Notes: generated from the letters alone by a model not told the origin. 64,000 nucleotides of DNA from G963708325 sp963708325 (GCA_963708325.1 OY970203.1:2108001-2172000); one strand, 5' to 3'. Shown: positions 26,883 to 35,689, counted from the stretch's first letter. Translations and numbers: made by a program.

Positions 26883-28205
26883 ATGGCCCGGACGATGGCC
26901 ACGCGCAGCAGAGAGCCAGTCGCCGACGCCGCCGATCCGATCGCCGCGTCGCCGGTCTACCCGATCGGCAGCCGCGTCAACGAGCGCGGCCGTCTCGAGG
27001 TGGGCGGCTGCGACGTGGTCGAGCTGGTCGCCGAGTTCGGCTCGCCCGCCTACGTCTACGCCGAGGACGACATCCGCGCCCGCGCCCGCGCCTACGTCGC
27101 CGCCTTCGAGGCGCGCACGGAAGACTTCGAGGTGCTCTACGCGAGCAAGGCCTTTCCCTGCACCGCCGCCTACCGGGTCCTCGCCGGGGAGGGGCTCTCG
27201 GTGGACGTCGCCTCCGGCGGCGAGCTGCACATGGCCCTCGGCGCCGGCTTCGCGCCGGAGCGCATCCACATGCACGGCAACAACAAGACCGAGGCCGAGG
27301 TCCGCCAGGCGGCCGAGGCCGGCGTCGGGCACCTGATTCTCGACTCCTTCGACGAGATCGCGCTGTGCGAGCAGGTGCTGGATCGCCCCCAGGACGTGGT
27401 GATCCGGGTCACCCCGGGGATCACCGCCTCGACCCACGGCTACGTCCAGACCGGCCAGCTCGACTCCAAGTTCGGCTTCGGGCTCGAGGACGGCCTTGCC
27501 CGCGCCGCGGTCGAGCGCGTCTCGCGGTCTTCGAAGCTCAACCTGGTCGGGCTGCACGCCCACATCGGCTCGCAGATCTTCGAGCTGGAGCCCTACGCCA
27601 AGGTGATCGAGGCGCTGGCCTCGTTCGCCGACTTCGACTGCCGGATCCTCAACGTCGGCGGCGGCCTCGGGATCGCCTACACCGCCGAGGACGAGCCGCC
27701 CTCGATCGAGTCCTACGTCGACGTCAAGGTTCGCGGAGTCCAGCGCGTGTTCGACCCCGCCCCGCGGATCCTGATCGAGCCGGGCCGCTCGCTGGTCGGC
27801 AACGCCGGCGTCACCGCCTACACGGTCGGCACCGTCAAGGAGATCCCGGGCCTTCGCACCTACATCGCCGTGGACGGCGGCATGTCCGACAACCTGCGGC
27901 CGATGCTCTACGACGCCCGCTACGAGGCGTTGATCGCCGACCGCGCCGCGGCCGCGCCCGACACCCTTGCGACCGTCGCCGGGATGCACTGCGAGTCGGG
28001 CGACATCCTCGTGCGCGACGTCAACCTCGCCGCCCCGCGGGTCGGCGACGTCCTCGTCACCCCGGCGACGGGCGCCTACGGGTACGCGATGGCCAACAAC
28101 TACAACGGCGTGCCGCGGCCGCCGGTGGTCTTCTGCAAGGGCGGCGACGCCCGCGTCGTCGTGCGCCGCGAGACCTACGACGACCTCACCGCCCGGGACG
28201 CTTGA
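26883..28205 (+). CDS. lysA: Diaminopimelate decarboxylase
   Basis: This 440-residue PLP enzyme makes L-lysine from meso-diaminopimelate. It has an alanine-racemase-like barrel with the PLP Lys K89 (LYASKAFPC), HAHIGSQI, the glycine loop NVGGGLGIAY, EPGRSLVGNAG, and a C-terminal beta domain with HCESGD (C370, active-site Cys from the partner subunit) and TGAYGYAMANNYNG. All catalytic elements are present. First gene of a run lysA-hom-thrC-trx-trx-thrB linking lysine and threonine branches of the aspartate family; hom overlaps its stop. No leader peptide or riboswitch fold is obvious in the 110 bp upstream. Confidence 0.96.
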   Translation: MARTMATRSREPVADAADPIAASPVYPIGSRVNERGRLEVGGCDVVELVAEFGSPAYVYAEDDIRARARAYVAAFEARTEDFEVLYASKAFPCTAAYRVLAGEGLSVDVASGGELHMALGAGFAPERIHMHGNNKTEAEVRQAAEAGVGHLILDSFDEIALCEQVLDRPQDVVIRVTPGITASTHGYVQTGQLDSKFGFGLEDGLARAAVERVSRSSKLNLVGLHAHIGSQIFELEPYAKVIEALASFADFDCRILNVGGGLGIAYTAEDEPPSIESYVDVKVRGVQRVFDPAPRILIEPGRSLVGNAGVTAYTVGTVKEIPGLRTYIAVDGGMSDNLRPMLYDARYEALIADRAAAAPDTLATVAGMHCESGDILVRDVNLAAPRVGDVLVTPATGAYGYAMANNYNGVPRPPVVFCKGGDARVVVRRETYDDLTARDA

Positions 28206-29425
28206 GCGACGTCGTGCGCATAGGCCTGCTCGGCAGGGGCACCGTCGGCGGTGCCTTCTTCGACCTGCTCGCCGAGCGCGCCGACGCGGTCGCCGACGCC
28301 ACCGGGCGCCGCCCCGAGGTCGCCGGCGTCCTGCGGCGCTCCGAGGGCGACTTCGACGAGCTGCTCGCCGCCAGCGACGTGATCGTCGAGCTGATCGGCG
28401 GCACCGACCCGGCTCGCGACTACGTCCTGCGCGCGCTCGGCGCGGGGAAGCCGGTGGTGACCGCGAACAAGCAGCTGCTCGCCCGGCACGGCGACGAGCT
28501 GTTCGAGGCGGCGGCGGCGAACGGCGTCCAGCTGCGCTTCGAGGCGGCGGTGGCGGCGGTGATCCCGGTGATCCGGGTGATCCAGTCGAGCCTGGCGGCG
28601 ACCGAGATCGACAAGGTCTTCGGGATCGTCAACGGCACCACCAACTTCGTGCTCACCGAGATGGCGCGCACCGGCGCCTCCTACGCCGACGCGCTCGCCG
28701 AGGCCCAGGCGCGCGGCTACGCCGAGGCCGACCCGACCGAGGACGTCAACGGCGCCGACGCGGCGGCGAAGATGGCGATCCTCGCGCGGCTCGCCTTCCA
28801 CACCCCGGTCAGCCTGGACGAGGTGGACTACGAGGGGATCACCGAGATCCAGCCCGACGACATCGCCTACGCGAAGGAGTTCGGGCTCTCGCTGAAGCTG
28901 CTCGGGGTGGCGGAGCGCCATGGCGAGGGGATCAGCGTGCGCGTCTTTCCCTGCTTTCTGTACGGCGGCCACCCGCTGGCGCCGGTCGAGGGGCCGTTCA
29001 ACGCGGTGATGGTGGAGTCGGCGGCGATCACCGAGGTGACGATGTCAGGACCCGGCGCCGGGGGCAGGGAGACCGCCTCCGCCGTGCTCGGCGACCTCGT
29101 CTCGGTGATCTCCGGCGAGCGACCGGCCGCGCCGCGCCTGGTCCCGCTGGACGCGGTCCGCGACGTCTCCTCCGCCTTCTACCTCCACCTCGAGGTCGCC
29201 GACCGTCCCGGCGTGCTCGCCCAGATCGCCGAGATCCTCGGCCGCAACGAGATCTCCGTGCGCAGCGTGGTCCAGCGCGGCCTCGGCGAGGACGCCCGCC
29301 TGGTGATGGTGATGCACGAGGCGCCCGAGTCGCGCTTCTCGGCGGCGCTGGACGGGATCGCGAAGCTCGACTTCCTGCGGGCGCCGCCGCGCGCGATCCG
29401 GGTGATCGAGGAAGAGTTCGTATGA
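28202..29425 (+). CDS. hom: Homoserine dehydrogenase
   Basis: 407 residues. It reduces aspartate semialdehyde to homoserine with NAD(P)H. The N-terminal Rossmann motif is RIGLLGRGTVGG (GxGxxG at 11-16). Catalytic-domain motifs are TANKQLLARHG, NGTTNFVLTEM and EDVNGADAAAKMAILARLAF. A C-terminal ACT domain (YLHLEVADRPGVLAQIAEIL) points to feedback inhibition by threonine. TTG 28202 overlaps the lysA stop (TTGA), giving coupled translation; GTG 28214 is the alternative start and would trim four residues. Confidence 0.95.
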   Translation: MSDVVRIGLLGRGTVGGAFFDLLAERADAVADATGRRPEVAGVLRRSEGDFDELLAASDVIVELIGGTDPARDYVLRALGAGKPVVTANKQLLARHGDELFEAAAANGVQLRFEAAVAAVIPVIRVIQSSLAATEIDKVFGIVNGTTNFVLTEMARTGASYADALAEAQARGYAEADPTEDVNGADAAAKMAILARLAFHTPVSLDEVDYEGITEIQPDDIAYAKEFGLSLKLLGVAERHGEGISVRVFPCFLYGGHPLAPVEGPFNAVMVESAAITEVTMSGPGAGGRETASAVLGDLVSVISGERPAAPRLVPLDAVRDVSSAFYLHLEVADRPGVLAQIAEILGRNEISVRSVVQRGLGEDARLVMVMHEAPESRFSAALDGIAKLDFLRAPPRAIRVIEEEFV

Positions 29426-30495
29426 GCCCGACAGCCGCCGGAAGCGGACGCGAAGCGGAGCATTCCGGCGGGGTCATTCAGCGCTACCGGCAGTACCTCT
29501 CGCTCGAGCCGGACGACCCGATCGTCTCGCTGAACGAGGGGGCGACGCCGCTGATCCCGTCGCCGCGCCTGTCGGAGCGGATCGGCGCCGAGGCCTTCCT
29601 CAAGTTCGAGGGCGCGAACCCGACCGGAAGCTTCAAGGACCGGGGGATGACGGTGGCGGTGTCGCGCGCCGCCGGGGCCGGAGCCGAGGCGGTGATCTGC
29701 GCCTCCACCGGCAACACCGCCGCCAGCGCCGCCGCCTACGCCGCGCGCGCCGGAATGCGCGGCGCCGTGATCGTCCCGGAGGGAAAGATCGCTATCGGCA
29801 AGCTCGCCCAGGCGCTGATGCACGGCGCCCGCGTGATCGCCTTGCGCGGCAACTTCGACGACGCCCTGCGAATCGTCCGCGAGCTGGCCTCCACCCACCC
29901 GATCGAGCTGGTCAACTCGATCAACCCCTACCGGATCGAGGGCCAGAAGACGGCCGCGTACGAGGCCTGCGACGAGCTGGGGCGGGCGCCGGACGCGCTC
30001 GCGATCCCGGTCGGAAACGCCGGCAACGTGACCGCCTGGTGGGCGGGATTTCAGGACTACGGCGAGTCGCCGGTCCTCTACGGCTTCCAGGCCGAGGGCG
30101 CCGCCCCGCTGGTCGGCGGCGCACCGGTCGAGAATCCCGAGACCGTCGCCTCGGCGATCCGGATCGGCAACCCGGCGCGCTGGGAGGAGGCGATGAACGC
30201 GTTCACGGCGTCGCGCGGGCGCGTGGCCGCCGTCTCCGACGAGCAGATCCTCGCCGCCTACCACTGGATCGCCGAGAACGAGGGAGTCTTCTGCGAGCCT
30301 GCCTCGGCGGCCTCGATCGCCGGCCTGCTGGCCCACGGCCTGCCGGTCGCCGACGGCGCCGAGACCCCCGAGTCCGTCGTCTGCGTGCTCACCGGCCACG
30401 GCCTCAAGGACCCCGACACCGCCCTGGGCAAGGCGCCGGCGGTGATCCCCTGCGAGAACGATGTCGCCGCGGTCGAGCGGGTCGTGTTCGGCTAG
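29422..30495 (+). CDS. thrC: Threonine synthase
   Basis: 357 residues, PLP fold type II. It converts O-phosphohomoserine to threonine. PLP Lys is K72 in PTGSFKDRGM; other motifs are CASTGNTAASAAAYAARAG, the phosphate loop PVGNAGNVTAWWAGF and a C-terminal FCEPASAASIAGLL. Length matches the short, bacterial class I-like form. ATG 29422 overlaps the hom stop (ATGA). The 80 bp after the stop contains no clear terminator, so downstream thioredoxin-fold genes may be in the same transcript. Confidence 0.95.
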   Translation: MSPTAAGSGREAEHSGGVIQRYRQYLSLEPDDPIVSLNEGATPLIPSPRLSERIGAEAFLKFEGANPTGSFKDRGMTVAVSRAAGAGAEAVICASTGNTAASAAAYAARAGMRGAVIVPEGKIAIGKLAQALMHGARVIALRGNFDDALRIVRELASTHPIELVNSINPYRIEGQKTAAYEACDELGRAPDALAIPVGNAGNVTAWWAGFQDYGESPVLYGFQAEGAAPLVGGAPVENPETVASAIRIGNPARWEEAMNAFTASRGRVAAVSDEQILAAYHWIAENEGVFCEPASAASIAGLLAHGLPVADGAETPESVVCVLTGHGLKDPDTALGKAPAVIPCENDVAAVERVVFG

Positions 30496-30575
30496 AGGTC
30501 GAGGTGGACAGGGCCGGACCGTCGATCCGAAGCCCGGGATGGGGAGTTCGCGCGGCGGCGGGTAGCGTTTCTGTC

Positions 30576-30914
30576 GTGGACACTCCGAAGGTCAAGCTGC
30601 TCTGGTGGGAGGGCTGCCCGTCGTGGCCGCGCGCCCTGGAGCGGCTGCGCGAGCAGATGGCCGCTCTCGGGCTCGATCCCGACTCGGTCGCGGTGACCGA
30701 GATCGACACCGCCGAGGCGGCGGAGCGCGAGCGGTTCGTCGGCTCGCCGACGATCCGCGTCAACGGCCGCGACGTGCAGCCGCCCGGGCCGACCGAGCCC
30801 GCCGGGCTCGCCTGCCGCGTCTACCGCACGCGCGACGGCCGCACCTCGCCGCTGCCCGACGCCGCCGACCTCCGCGACGCGCTCGTGCGGGCGATGGCAG
30901 AATCGCCGCCGTGA
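30576..30914 (+). CDS. Thioredoxin-fold protein with single active-site Cys
   Basis: 112 residues. An opening beta strand (VKLLWWEGCPSWPRALERLR) brings one Cys to the position of a thioredoxin active site; the second Cys of CxxC is replaced by Trp (CPSW). It continues with VTEIDTAEAAERERFVGSPT (cis-Pro loop GSPTIRVNGRDV), the normal thioredoxin/glutaredoxin topology. Similar proteins appear as DF-family thioredoxins near mercury or organic-mercurial genes, but no such genes are here. GTG 30576; the stop overlaps the next GTG. Lies between thrC and thrB. Confidence 0.7.
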   Translation: MDTPKVKLLWWEGCPSWPRALERLREQMAALGLDPDSVAVTEIDTAEAAERERFVGSPTIRVNGRDVQPPGPTEPAGLACRVYRTRDGRTSPLPDAADLRDALVRAMAESPP

Positions 30915-31441
30915 GCCTGGCGATCGGCGAGAGGGCGCCCGACTTCAGCCTGCCCGACACCGAGGGCGCCGAGCATTCGCTCGGCGAGCCCGGCGCCGCG
31001 CCGGCCACGGTGGTGTTCTGGACCTGCAACCACTGTCCCTACGCGATCGCCTGGCACGACCGCTTTCTCGACGCGGGCCGCGAGTACGGTGCGCGCGGCG
31101 TGCGCTTCCTCGCGATCAACTCGAACGACGCCGAGCGCTACCCGCACGACTCCTACCAGGCGATGCGCGAGCGCGTGCGCGAGGAGGAGTGGCCGTTTCC
31201 CTACCTCCACGACGAGAGCCAGGGGGCGGCGCGCGCGTACGGAGCGGAACGCACCCCGGACGTCTTCGTGCTGGACGGCGAGCACCGCCTGCGCTACCGC
31301 GGCGCCCCCGACGCCGACTACGACGACCCGGAGCAGGGCGCCGAGTGGCTGCGCGACGCGCTCGACGCCGTGCTCGCGGGAGAGGCGCCCGCTCGTGCGG
31401 AGACCGAGCCGGTTGGCTGCACGATCAAGTGGAGGCCGTGA
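30911..31441 (+). CDS. Thioredoxin-family/peroxiredoxin-like protein (AhpC/TSA-type)
   Basis: 176 residues, cytoplasmic (no signal). It starts LAIGERAPDFSLPDTEGAEH, typical of the redoxin/AhpC-TSA family. The active site is VVFWTCNHCPYAIAWHDRF (CNHC, a two-Cys CxxC), followed by RFLAINSNDAERYPHDSYQA. The cis-Pro loop is AYGAERTPDVFVLDGEHRL. C-terminal VGCTIKWRP adds a conserved Cys; this combination defines a recurring thioredoxin-family group with C-terminal GCxIKW. GTG 30911 overlaps the stop of the preceding thioredoxin-fold gene. Role (thiol reductase versus peroxidase) unresolved. Confidence 0.82.
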   Translation: MSLAIGERAPDFSLPDTEGAEHSLGEPGAAPATVVFWTCNHCPYAIAWHDRFLDAGREYGARGVRFLAINSNDAERYPHDSYQAMRERVREEEWPFPYLHDESQGAARAYGAERTPDVFVLDGEHRLRYRGAPDADYDDPEQGAEWLRDALDAVLAGEAPARAETEPVGCTIKWRP

Positions 31442-31445
31442 GCGG

Positions 31446-32324
31446 GTGACCGACCGCCGCCGCCTCGTGCGGGTGCCGGCGTCGTCGGCCAACCTCGGCC
31501 CCGGCTTCGACGTGCTCGCCGCCGCCCTCACCCTCCACCTCGAGCTGGAGGTGGCCGAGGCGGGCGAGTTCAGCGTCGACGCCGGCGGCCTCGACGTCCC
31601 GGCGGACCGCGACAACCTCTGCGTGCGGGCCTTCGAGCGCCTGCATCCCGCCGACGGGCTCGCCTTTCGGATCCGCAGCGAGATCCCGCTCGCCGCGGGG
31701 CTGGGGTCGAGCGCCGCGGCGATCGTCGCCGGGCTGGTCGCCGCCGAGCACATGTTCGAGCTGGCGCTCTCGCGGGAGGAGCTGCTGGAGGCGGCGGCCG
31801 AGATCGAGGGCCACCCCGACAACGTCGCCGCCGCGGTCTACGGCGGCCTCGTCGTCTGCCACCGCGACGAAGGCAAGCCGCGGGCGGTGCGGCTCGATCC
31901 GCCCTCGGGGATCGAGGCGGTGCTGGTGATCCCCTCCGAGCAGGTCTCCACCGAAGCCGCGCGCGACGCGCTTCCCGCCGAGGTGCCGCTCGCCGACGCC
32001 GTCGCCAACATCTCCTCGACCGCCCTGCTCGTTCTGGGGATCCAGCGCGAGGACCCGGGGCTGATCTCGCGCGGTCTCGCCGACAGCCTGCACCAGCCGC
32101 GCCGCGCCGCGCTCTACCCGCGCTCGATCGAGGTGGTCCGCGAGGCGCGCGACCTGGGCGCGCTGGGGGCGACGATCTCCGGCGCCGGCCCGGCGGTGCT
32201 CGTCTGGTCGTTCTGGCAGGACACCGGCAAGGTCGTCGACGCGCTCAACGCCCGCGTCGAGGGGTGGGCCGAGGTCCGCCGCCTCACCTTCTCGCCGCTC
32301 GGCGCCGACGTCCCGGAGCTGTAG
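31446..32324 (+). CDS. thrB: Homoserine kinase
   Basis: 292 residues, GHMP kinase family. It phosphorylates homoserine to give the substrate of threonine synthase. Motif 1 is VRVPASSANLGPGFDVLAAA, motif 2 the ATP loop PLAAGLGSSAAAIVAG (81-96), and motif 3 LGATISGAGPAVLVW. GTG 31446 is 5 bp after the redoxin stop. Together with hom and thrC it completes the aspartate-semialdehyde-to-threonine route; the two thioredoxin-fold genes between thrC and thrB are unusual. Confidence 0.94.
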   Translation: MTDRRRLVRVPASSANLGPGFDVLAAALTLHLELEVAEAGEFSVDAGGLDVPADRDNLCVRAFERLHPADGLAFRIRSEIPLAAGLGSSAAAIVAGLVAAEHMFELALSREELLEAAAEIEGHPDNVAAAVYGGLVVCHRDEGKPRAVRLDPPSGIEAVLVIPSEQVSTEAARDALPAEVPLADAVANISSTALLVLGIQREDPGLISRGLADSLHQPRRAALYPRSIEVVREARDLGALGATISGAGPAVLVWSFWQDTGKVVDALNARVEGWAEVRRLTFSPLGADVPEL

Positions 32325-32351
32325 CCGGCTCATATCTGGCCGCGAGGTGGG

Positions 32352-32361
32352 GAGGCGCCTC
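32352..32361. promoter_or_regulatory. 10-bp palindrome and TATACC box upstream of antitoxin-like gene
   Basis: GAGGCGCCTC is a perfect palindrome 31 bp before ATG 32393; a -10-like TATACC lies at 32379-32384, so the transcript would be nearly leaderless. Autoregulation by a VapB-like protein would fit this position. Confidence 0.35.
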
Positions 32362-32392
32362 TCAGCGTCTCATGCGCGTATACCTTTGAGGC

Positions 32393-32641
32393 ATGGACAG
32401 GAAGCCGACCAGCGTGCCCCTCGACCTCGATCTCCTGTGCGATGCAGCCACTGTGCTTGGAACTGGGGATGCGGCTTCGACCGTTCATGAGGCGCTGAAA
32501 GAGGTTGTCGCGCGGGATCGCCGCCGCCGCTTGGCCGCGCGCAACTTCGCCGATCTCAGCCCTGGGGGAATCGAGCAGATGCGCGAAGCTCGTCAGTCCA
32601 GCAGGCCGACCTGGCGCAGGATCGAGACCGAGTCGGAATAG
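32393..32641 (+). CDS. VapB-like type II antitoxin homologue (orphan)
   Basis: 82 residues. The first half (TSVPLDLDLLCDAATVLGTG, then STVHEALKEVVARD) is a ribbon-helix-helix-like antitoxin N-terminus, and the middle RRRRLAARNFADLSPGG resembles the toxin-wrapping tail of VapB proteins. No VapC/PIN gene follows: the last 49 bp overlap, in antisense, the end of the minus-strand SnoaL-like gene. It is probably an orphan, and may have been separated from its toxin. Moderate base composition unlike the neighbouring thr genes. Confidence 0.6.
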   Translation: MDRKPTSVPLDLDLLCDAATVLGTGDAASTVHEALKEVVARDRRRRLAARNFADLSPGGIEQMREARQSSRPTWRRIETESE

Positions 32642-33027
32642 ACGTCCTTGCGCTTGACGAGGCCGTCCTCGAACGGGATCACGTCGAGGCCGTTCCACTC
32701 GATCCGCTTGCCGGTGGGCTCGGCGACGAGGTCGCCGCGGCGCATCGTGTTCTGGTGCGTCGCCTTCGCCGTCCACTCCTGGACCACCAGGCCGTCCCGG
32801 ACGTAGAGCCGCCGCGTGGAGAACTCGATGTCGGGCCAGGTGTCGAAGATCGCACCGATGTGGCCGCGCGCGTCGGGGCCCTGCGCGGACTCGCCGGCGG
32901 TGTGGTTCTCGAATACCATGTCGGGAGCGTGCATCGCCATGATCGCGTCGAGGTCGTGGGCGTTCCAGGCGTCGTTGTAGCGGGCTATCGCCTGCTCGAG
33001 CGCCTCGGGGGAGTCCTTCTCGCTCAT
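32593..33027 (-). CDS. SnoaL-like/NTF2-fold protein
   Basis: 144 residues, NTF2-like fold: an N-terminal helix (ALEQAIARYNDAWNAHDLDA), then MHAPDMVFENHTAGE, ARGHIGAIFDTWPDIEFSTR and a C-terminal beta sheet ending DVYSDSVSILRQVGLL. These are the features of SnoaL_2/ketosteroid-isomerase-like proteins with polar pocket residues. GAGGAGAT precedes ATG 33027. Could be a cyclase, isomerase or binding protein; no catalytic assignment possible. Situated 11 bp after the ParA-like gene in the same direction. Confidence 0.8.
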   Translation of the reverse strand: MSEKDSPEALEQAIARYNDAWNAHDLDAIMAMHAPDMVFENHTAGESAQGPDARGHIGAIFDTWPDIEFSTRRLYVRDGLVVQEWTAKATHQNTMRRGDLVAEPTGKRIEWNGLDVIPFEDGLVKRKDVYSDSVSILRQVGLLD

Positions 33028-33038
33028 CCGATCTCCTC

Positions 33039-33830
33039 TCAGGCCGGGACCAGCTCCGCCAGCATCCCCTCGACGTCGGCGCGGCGCTCGTCCATCTCCA
33101 GCCGGTCTAGCACCTCGACCGCCAGCGCCAGGTAGTCGACGCCGCGGTCGGGCCGGTAGTCGAGGATCGGGATCGCCCGCTCCGCCGACTCGGCGTAGGC
33201 GATCGACTGGCGGATCACCGTGTCGAAGACCTTGTCGCCGTAGTGCTCGCGCAGGGTGTGCAGCGTCTCCCGGGCGTGGTTGGTGCGCATGTTGGCGATG
33301 TTCAGCACGACGCCGAGCACCTCCAGCTCCGGATTGAGGCTCTCGCGCGCCAGCCCGATCACCTCCATCGCCTGCTCGACCCCCTGCAGCGAGAAGTACT
33401 GCGCCTCTGTGGAGAGCACGGCCCGGTCGGCGGCGACCAGGGCGTTTACCGTGAGCAGCCCGAGCGTGGGGGGGCAGTCGATCAGGACGACGTCGTAGCG
33501 CCGCTTGGGCTCGCGCAGCGCGTTTCGCAGCGTCAGCTCGCGCCCCATCTTCCCCGACAGGATCAGCTCCGCCTCGGCGAGGCCGAGGTTGGCGGGGATG
33601 ACGCCGTCGTGGACGGCGTCCACCGCCTTCGCCTGCCCGGCGAGCACCTCGCCCAGAGTCGGGTGGGCACCGGGATCGGCGTCGAAGTAGTCGCTGAGGT
33701 TGCCCTGCGGGTCGGCATCCACGGCGAGCACGTCGAGCCCGATCCGCCCGAACACGTCCGCCAGCGACCGCACCATCGTCGTCTTGCCGGTGCCGCCCTT
33801 CTGGGAGAGGACTGTGATCGTCAGGGCCAT
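33039..33830 (-). CDS. ParA/MinD-family ATPase (solo)
   Basis: 263 residues. Deviant Walker A LSQKGGTGKTT (K11 and K16), switch VDADPQGNLSDYFD, Walker B YDVVLIDCPPTLG and the STEAQYFSLQG region are all intact, so it should hydrolyse ATP and dimerise on DNA. No ParB gene or parS-like site is seen next to it. The chromosomal parAB pair normally sits near the origin with other genes, so this is more likely an orphan ParA that positions another cargo, or a remnant of a mobile element. Divergent from the effector-like gene at 33930. Confidence 0.88.
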   Translation of the reverse strand: MALTITVLSQKGGTGKTTMVRSLADVFGRIGLDVLAVDADPQGNLSDYFDADPGAHPTLGEVLAGQAKAVDAVHDGVIPANLGLAEAELILSGKMGRELTLRNALREPKRRYDVVLIDCPPTLGLLTVNALVAADRAVLSTEAQYFSLQGVEQAMEVIGLARESLNPELEVLGVVLNIANMRTNHARETLHTLREHYGDKVFDTVIRQSIAYAESAERAIPILDYRPDRGVDYLALAVEVLDRLEMDERRADVEGMLAELVPA

Positions 33831-33929
33831 CTGCGAGCGCCCCGCAAGCTATCCGATGGGGGCGGTTGCCGGTACGGCACACCCGCAATGAGCTGACGGT
33901 AGGCTCCGCCGCTCGATCTTTCGATCCCG

Positions 33930-35687
33930 ATGCCAACTTCTACAAGGCGACCGTCGAGCACCACAACAACCACCTATTCCTTCTTCTATCGCCAGGCCCC
34001 GCAGACCCTGCCCGCCGACTACGACCCTGTGGCCGAGGCGACGCAGGTTCTGCTCGAGCACAACCAGTCGCTGCCAGCGTCGAATCCCGAGGTTCCGTCG
34101 CTGTGGCAGCAGATCCGCGGGGTGACGATCGAGTCGGCGCTGTCAACGCCTATGCGGGCCCTGGGGACCATCGGACTCGCGGCTGGCACGTTCGATGTCG
34201 GCTGGAAGATCGGCAGCGGCATAGACGCCAAGTTCCTGAAGATCGGCGTTCCCGAGCCACCGCCGGCGCCTCCCGGCCCGATCACCTACCGGCTGCGCTT
34301 CATCACGAGCGAGGGCAAGTGGCTGTTCGAGAACAACTACGGGCGAAATAACTGGTATCCGGGGTTCTTCCAGCAGCGCCACAGCGACTGCGATCCCTAT
34401 GGGGTTCAAGGAGCGCCGGCGGGCATGGACGAGGTCTCGGTCGGTCCGTTGACGAACTGCTCGATCGGCGGTCCGACGATCACATCCGACGTCGTCCAGT
34501 ACTGGATGCCGGAGAACTCGCTCGCTCAGCCGGCGGCGATCGAGGACTACTCGAATCAGCCCTTCGACTACCAAAGCGCCTCCCCGGTGGCACCGACGCA
34601 GGCCGACGCCGAAGCGCAGATCGATCAGGCGCTGGACAAGCCCCAATACGCCGAGCTTCGACAGTGGCTGAACTACCAGCTGGGCTCTCCGGGCGAGACC
34701 GATCCGCTCGGGATCGGACCCCCCAACCCCGTCTGGATCACCGTCCCCGACTGCGCGGGCGCCACCTTCTCGGCCTGCAGCCAGCAGCTCCGTGACGCCG
34801 GCTTTACCGGCACGATCACGCGCGAATACGCGAGCTTCGACGACGCCGACCTGACGAAGCCCGCCGGCGCTGTACTTGGCACGCAGCCGGCTGCCGGTTC
34901 TCAGGTGCACGACGACGGCGAGGTCGTCGTCACGACCAATCCAGATGACCCGGACATGCCGCGGGTCGTCCCGGCACCCCAGGCCAGGCCCGGCGAGGCG
35001 GCCTCCGACTATGCGTCGCGGCTCGGCGATCTCGGGCTTACCGATGTGCAGATCAGTGAAACCGCCAACCCGGATTGGGACTTTGATCCCACCACTGCTG
35101 TAGCCGTTCATCCCGCGCCCGGAACGCGGGTGCACACGAGCGACGAGATTTCGGTTGAGAGCAATCCGTCATATGGCGGAAGCGAAGAGGACCACCTTTG
35201 TGACCGGTCGACTCCGCTCGGGTCAGACCCGGATCCATCACGCGGCACCGAGCCGGGCGATCCACGTCAGTACGACGTCTTTCGACCGGCCGAGCTCCTT
35301 GCGCCGCTCGCTCCCGGATTCGGGCTGCCGTTCGCATCCCACGACAGCAAGACCGCGGAACTGCGCTGGGGTCGGGCCAAGTGGGTGGCGTCTAAGGGTT
35401 GGATGGGATGGGGATATCGGAAGATCGCGGCGAAGCATGGCTGGGCGCCTGTGGACGCCGCAGAAACTCAAGCGGCGATGAGCCGGCCGCCGGCCGCCGA
35501 ATACGAGGACCCCGCGACCCATGACGTCGCCTCACGCGAGTATCGAGGTCTGCCCTACCAGCAAAACGGCGTGACCTGCGAACGAGTGGTAATCGTCGCC
35601 TATCTCCGGTCACCAGCCGAAGCCGCCGATGATCCGCCCAACCCGGAGAAGGGGATCGTCACGTCATATGGAGAAACGGTTGGATAG
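33930..35687 (+). CDS. Putative effector: PASTA-like repeats and unknown C-terminal domain
   Basis: 585 residues. Visible parts: a Thr-rich N-terminus; a hydrophobic stretch LGTIGLAAGTFDVGWKIGSG (~79-98); a Cys-containing region (~105-240); two PASTA-like modules (~272-343, VPDCAGATFSACSQQLRDAG and PAAGSQVHDDGEVVVTTNP; ~347-410, GLTDVQISE and HPAPGTRVHTSDEISVESNP); and a C-terminal domain (~430-585) with DSKTAELRWGRAKWVASKG and CERVVIVAYLRSPAEAAD. That last domain matches no family I know. The ATG has no ribosome site and an in-frame TAG lies 27 bp upstream, so the N-terminus may be truncated. Two paralogous small genes follow at 2 and 5 bp gaps, the arrangement of toxin and immunity genes. 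Function inferred only from this layout. Confidence 0.55.
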   Translation: MPTSTRRPSSTTTTTYSFFYRQAPQTLPADYDPVAEATQVLLEHNQSLPASNPEVPSLWQQIRGVTIESALSTPMRALGTIGLAAGTFDVGWKIGSGIDAKFLKIGVPEPPPAPPGPITYRLRFITSEGKWLFENNYGRNNWYPGFFQQRHSDCDPYGVQGAPAGMDEVSVGPLTNCSIGGPTITSDVVQYWMPENSLAQPAAIEDYSNQPFDYQSASPVAPTQADAEAQIDQALDKPQYAELRQWLNYQLGSPGETDPLGIGPPNPVWITVPDCAGATFSACSQQLRDAGFTGTITREYASFDDADLTKPAGAVLGTQPAAGSQVHDDGEVVVTTNPDDPDMPRVVPAPQARPGEAASDYASRLGDLGLTDVQISETANPDWDFDPTTAVAVHPAPGTRVHTSDEISVESNPSYGGSEEDHLCDRSTPLGSDPDPSRGTEPGDPRQYDVFRPAELLAPLAPGFGLPFASHDSKTAELRWGRAKWVASKGWMGWGYRKIAAKHGWAPVDAAETQAAMSRPPAAEYEDPATHDVASREYRGLPYQQNGVTCERVVIVAYLRSPAEAADDPPNPEKGIVTSYGETVG

Positions 35688-35689
35688 CG

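Noticed and set aside
32393..32641. A complete VapBC toxin-antitoxin module
   Set aside because: Only the antitoxin-like half is present; no PIN-domain gene is readable downstream on either strand.
33039..33830. A parAB chromosome-partition locus near the origin
   Set aside because: No ParB gene, parS-like cluster, dnaA or gyr genes nearby.
34143..35135. 330-codon antisense frame over the effector-like gene
   Set aside because: No recognisable domain; the plus frame has PASTA-like modules and is coupled to downstream genes.
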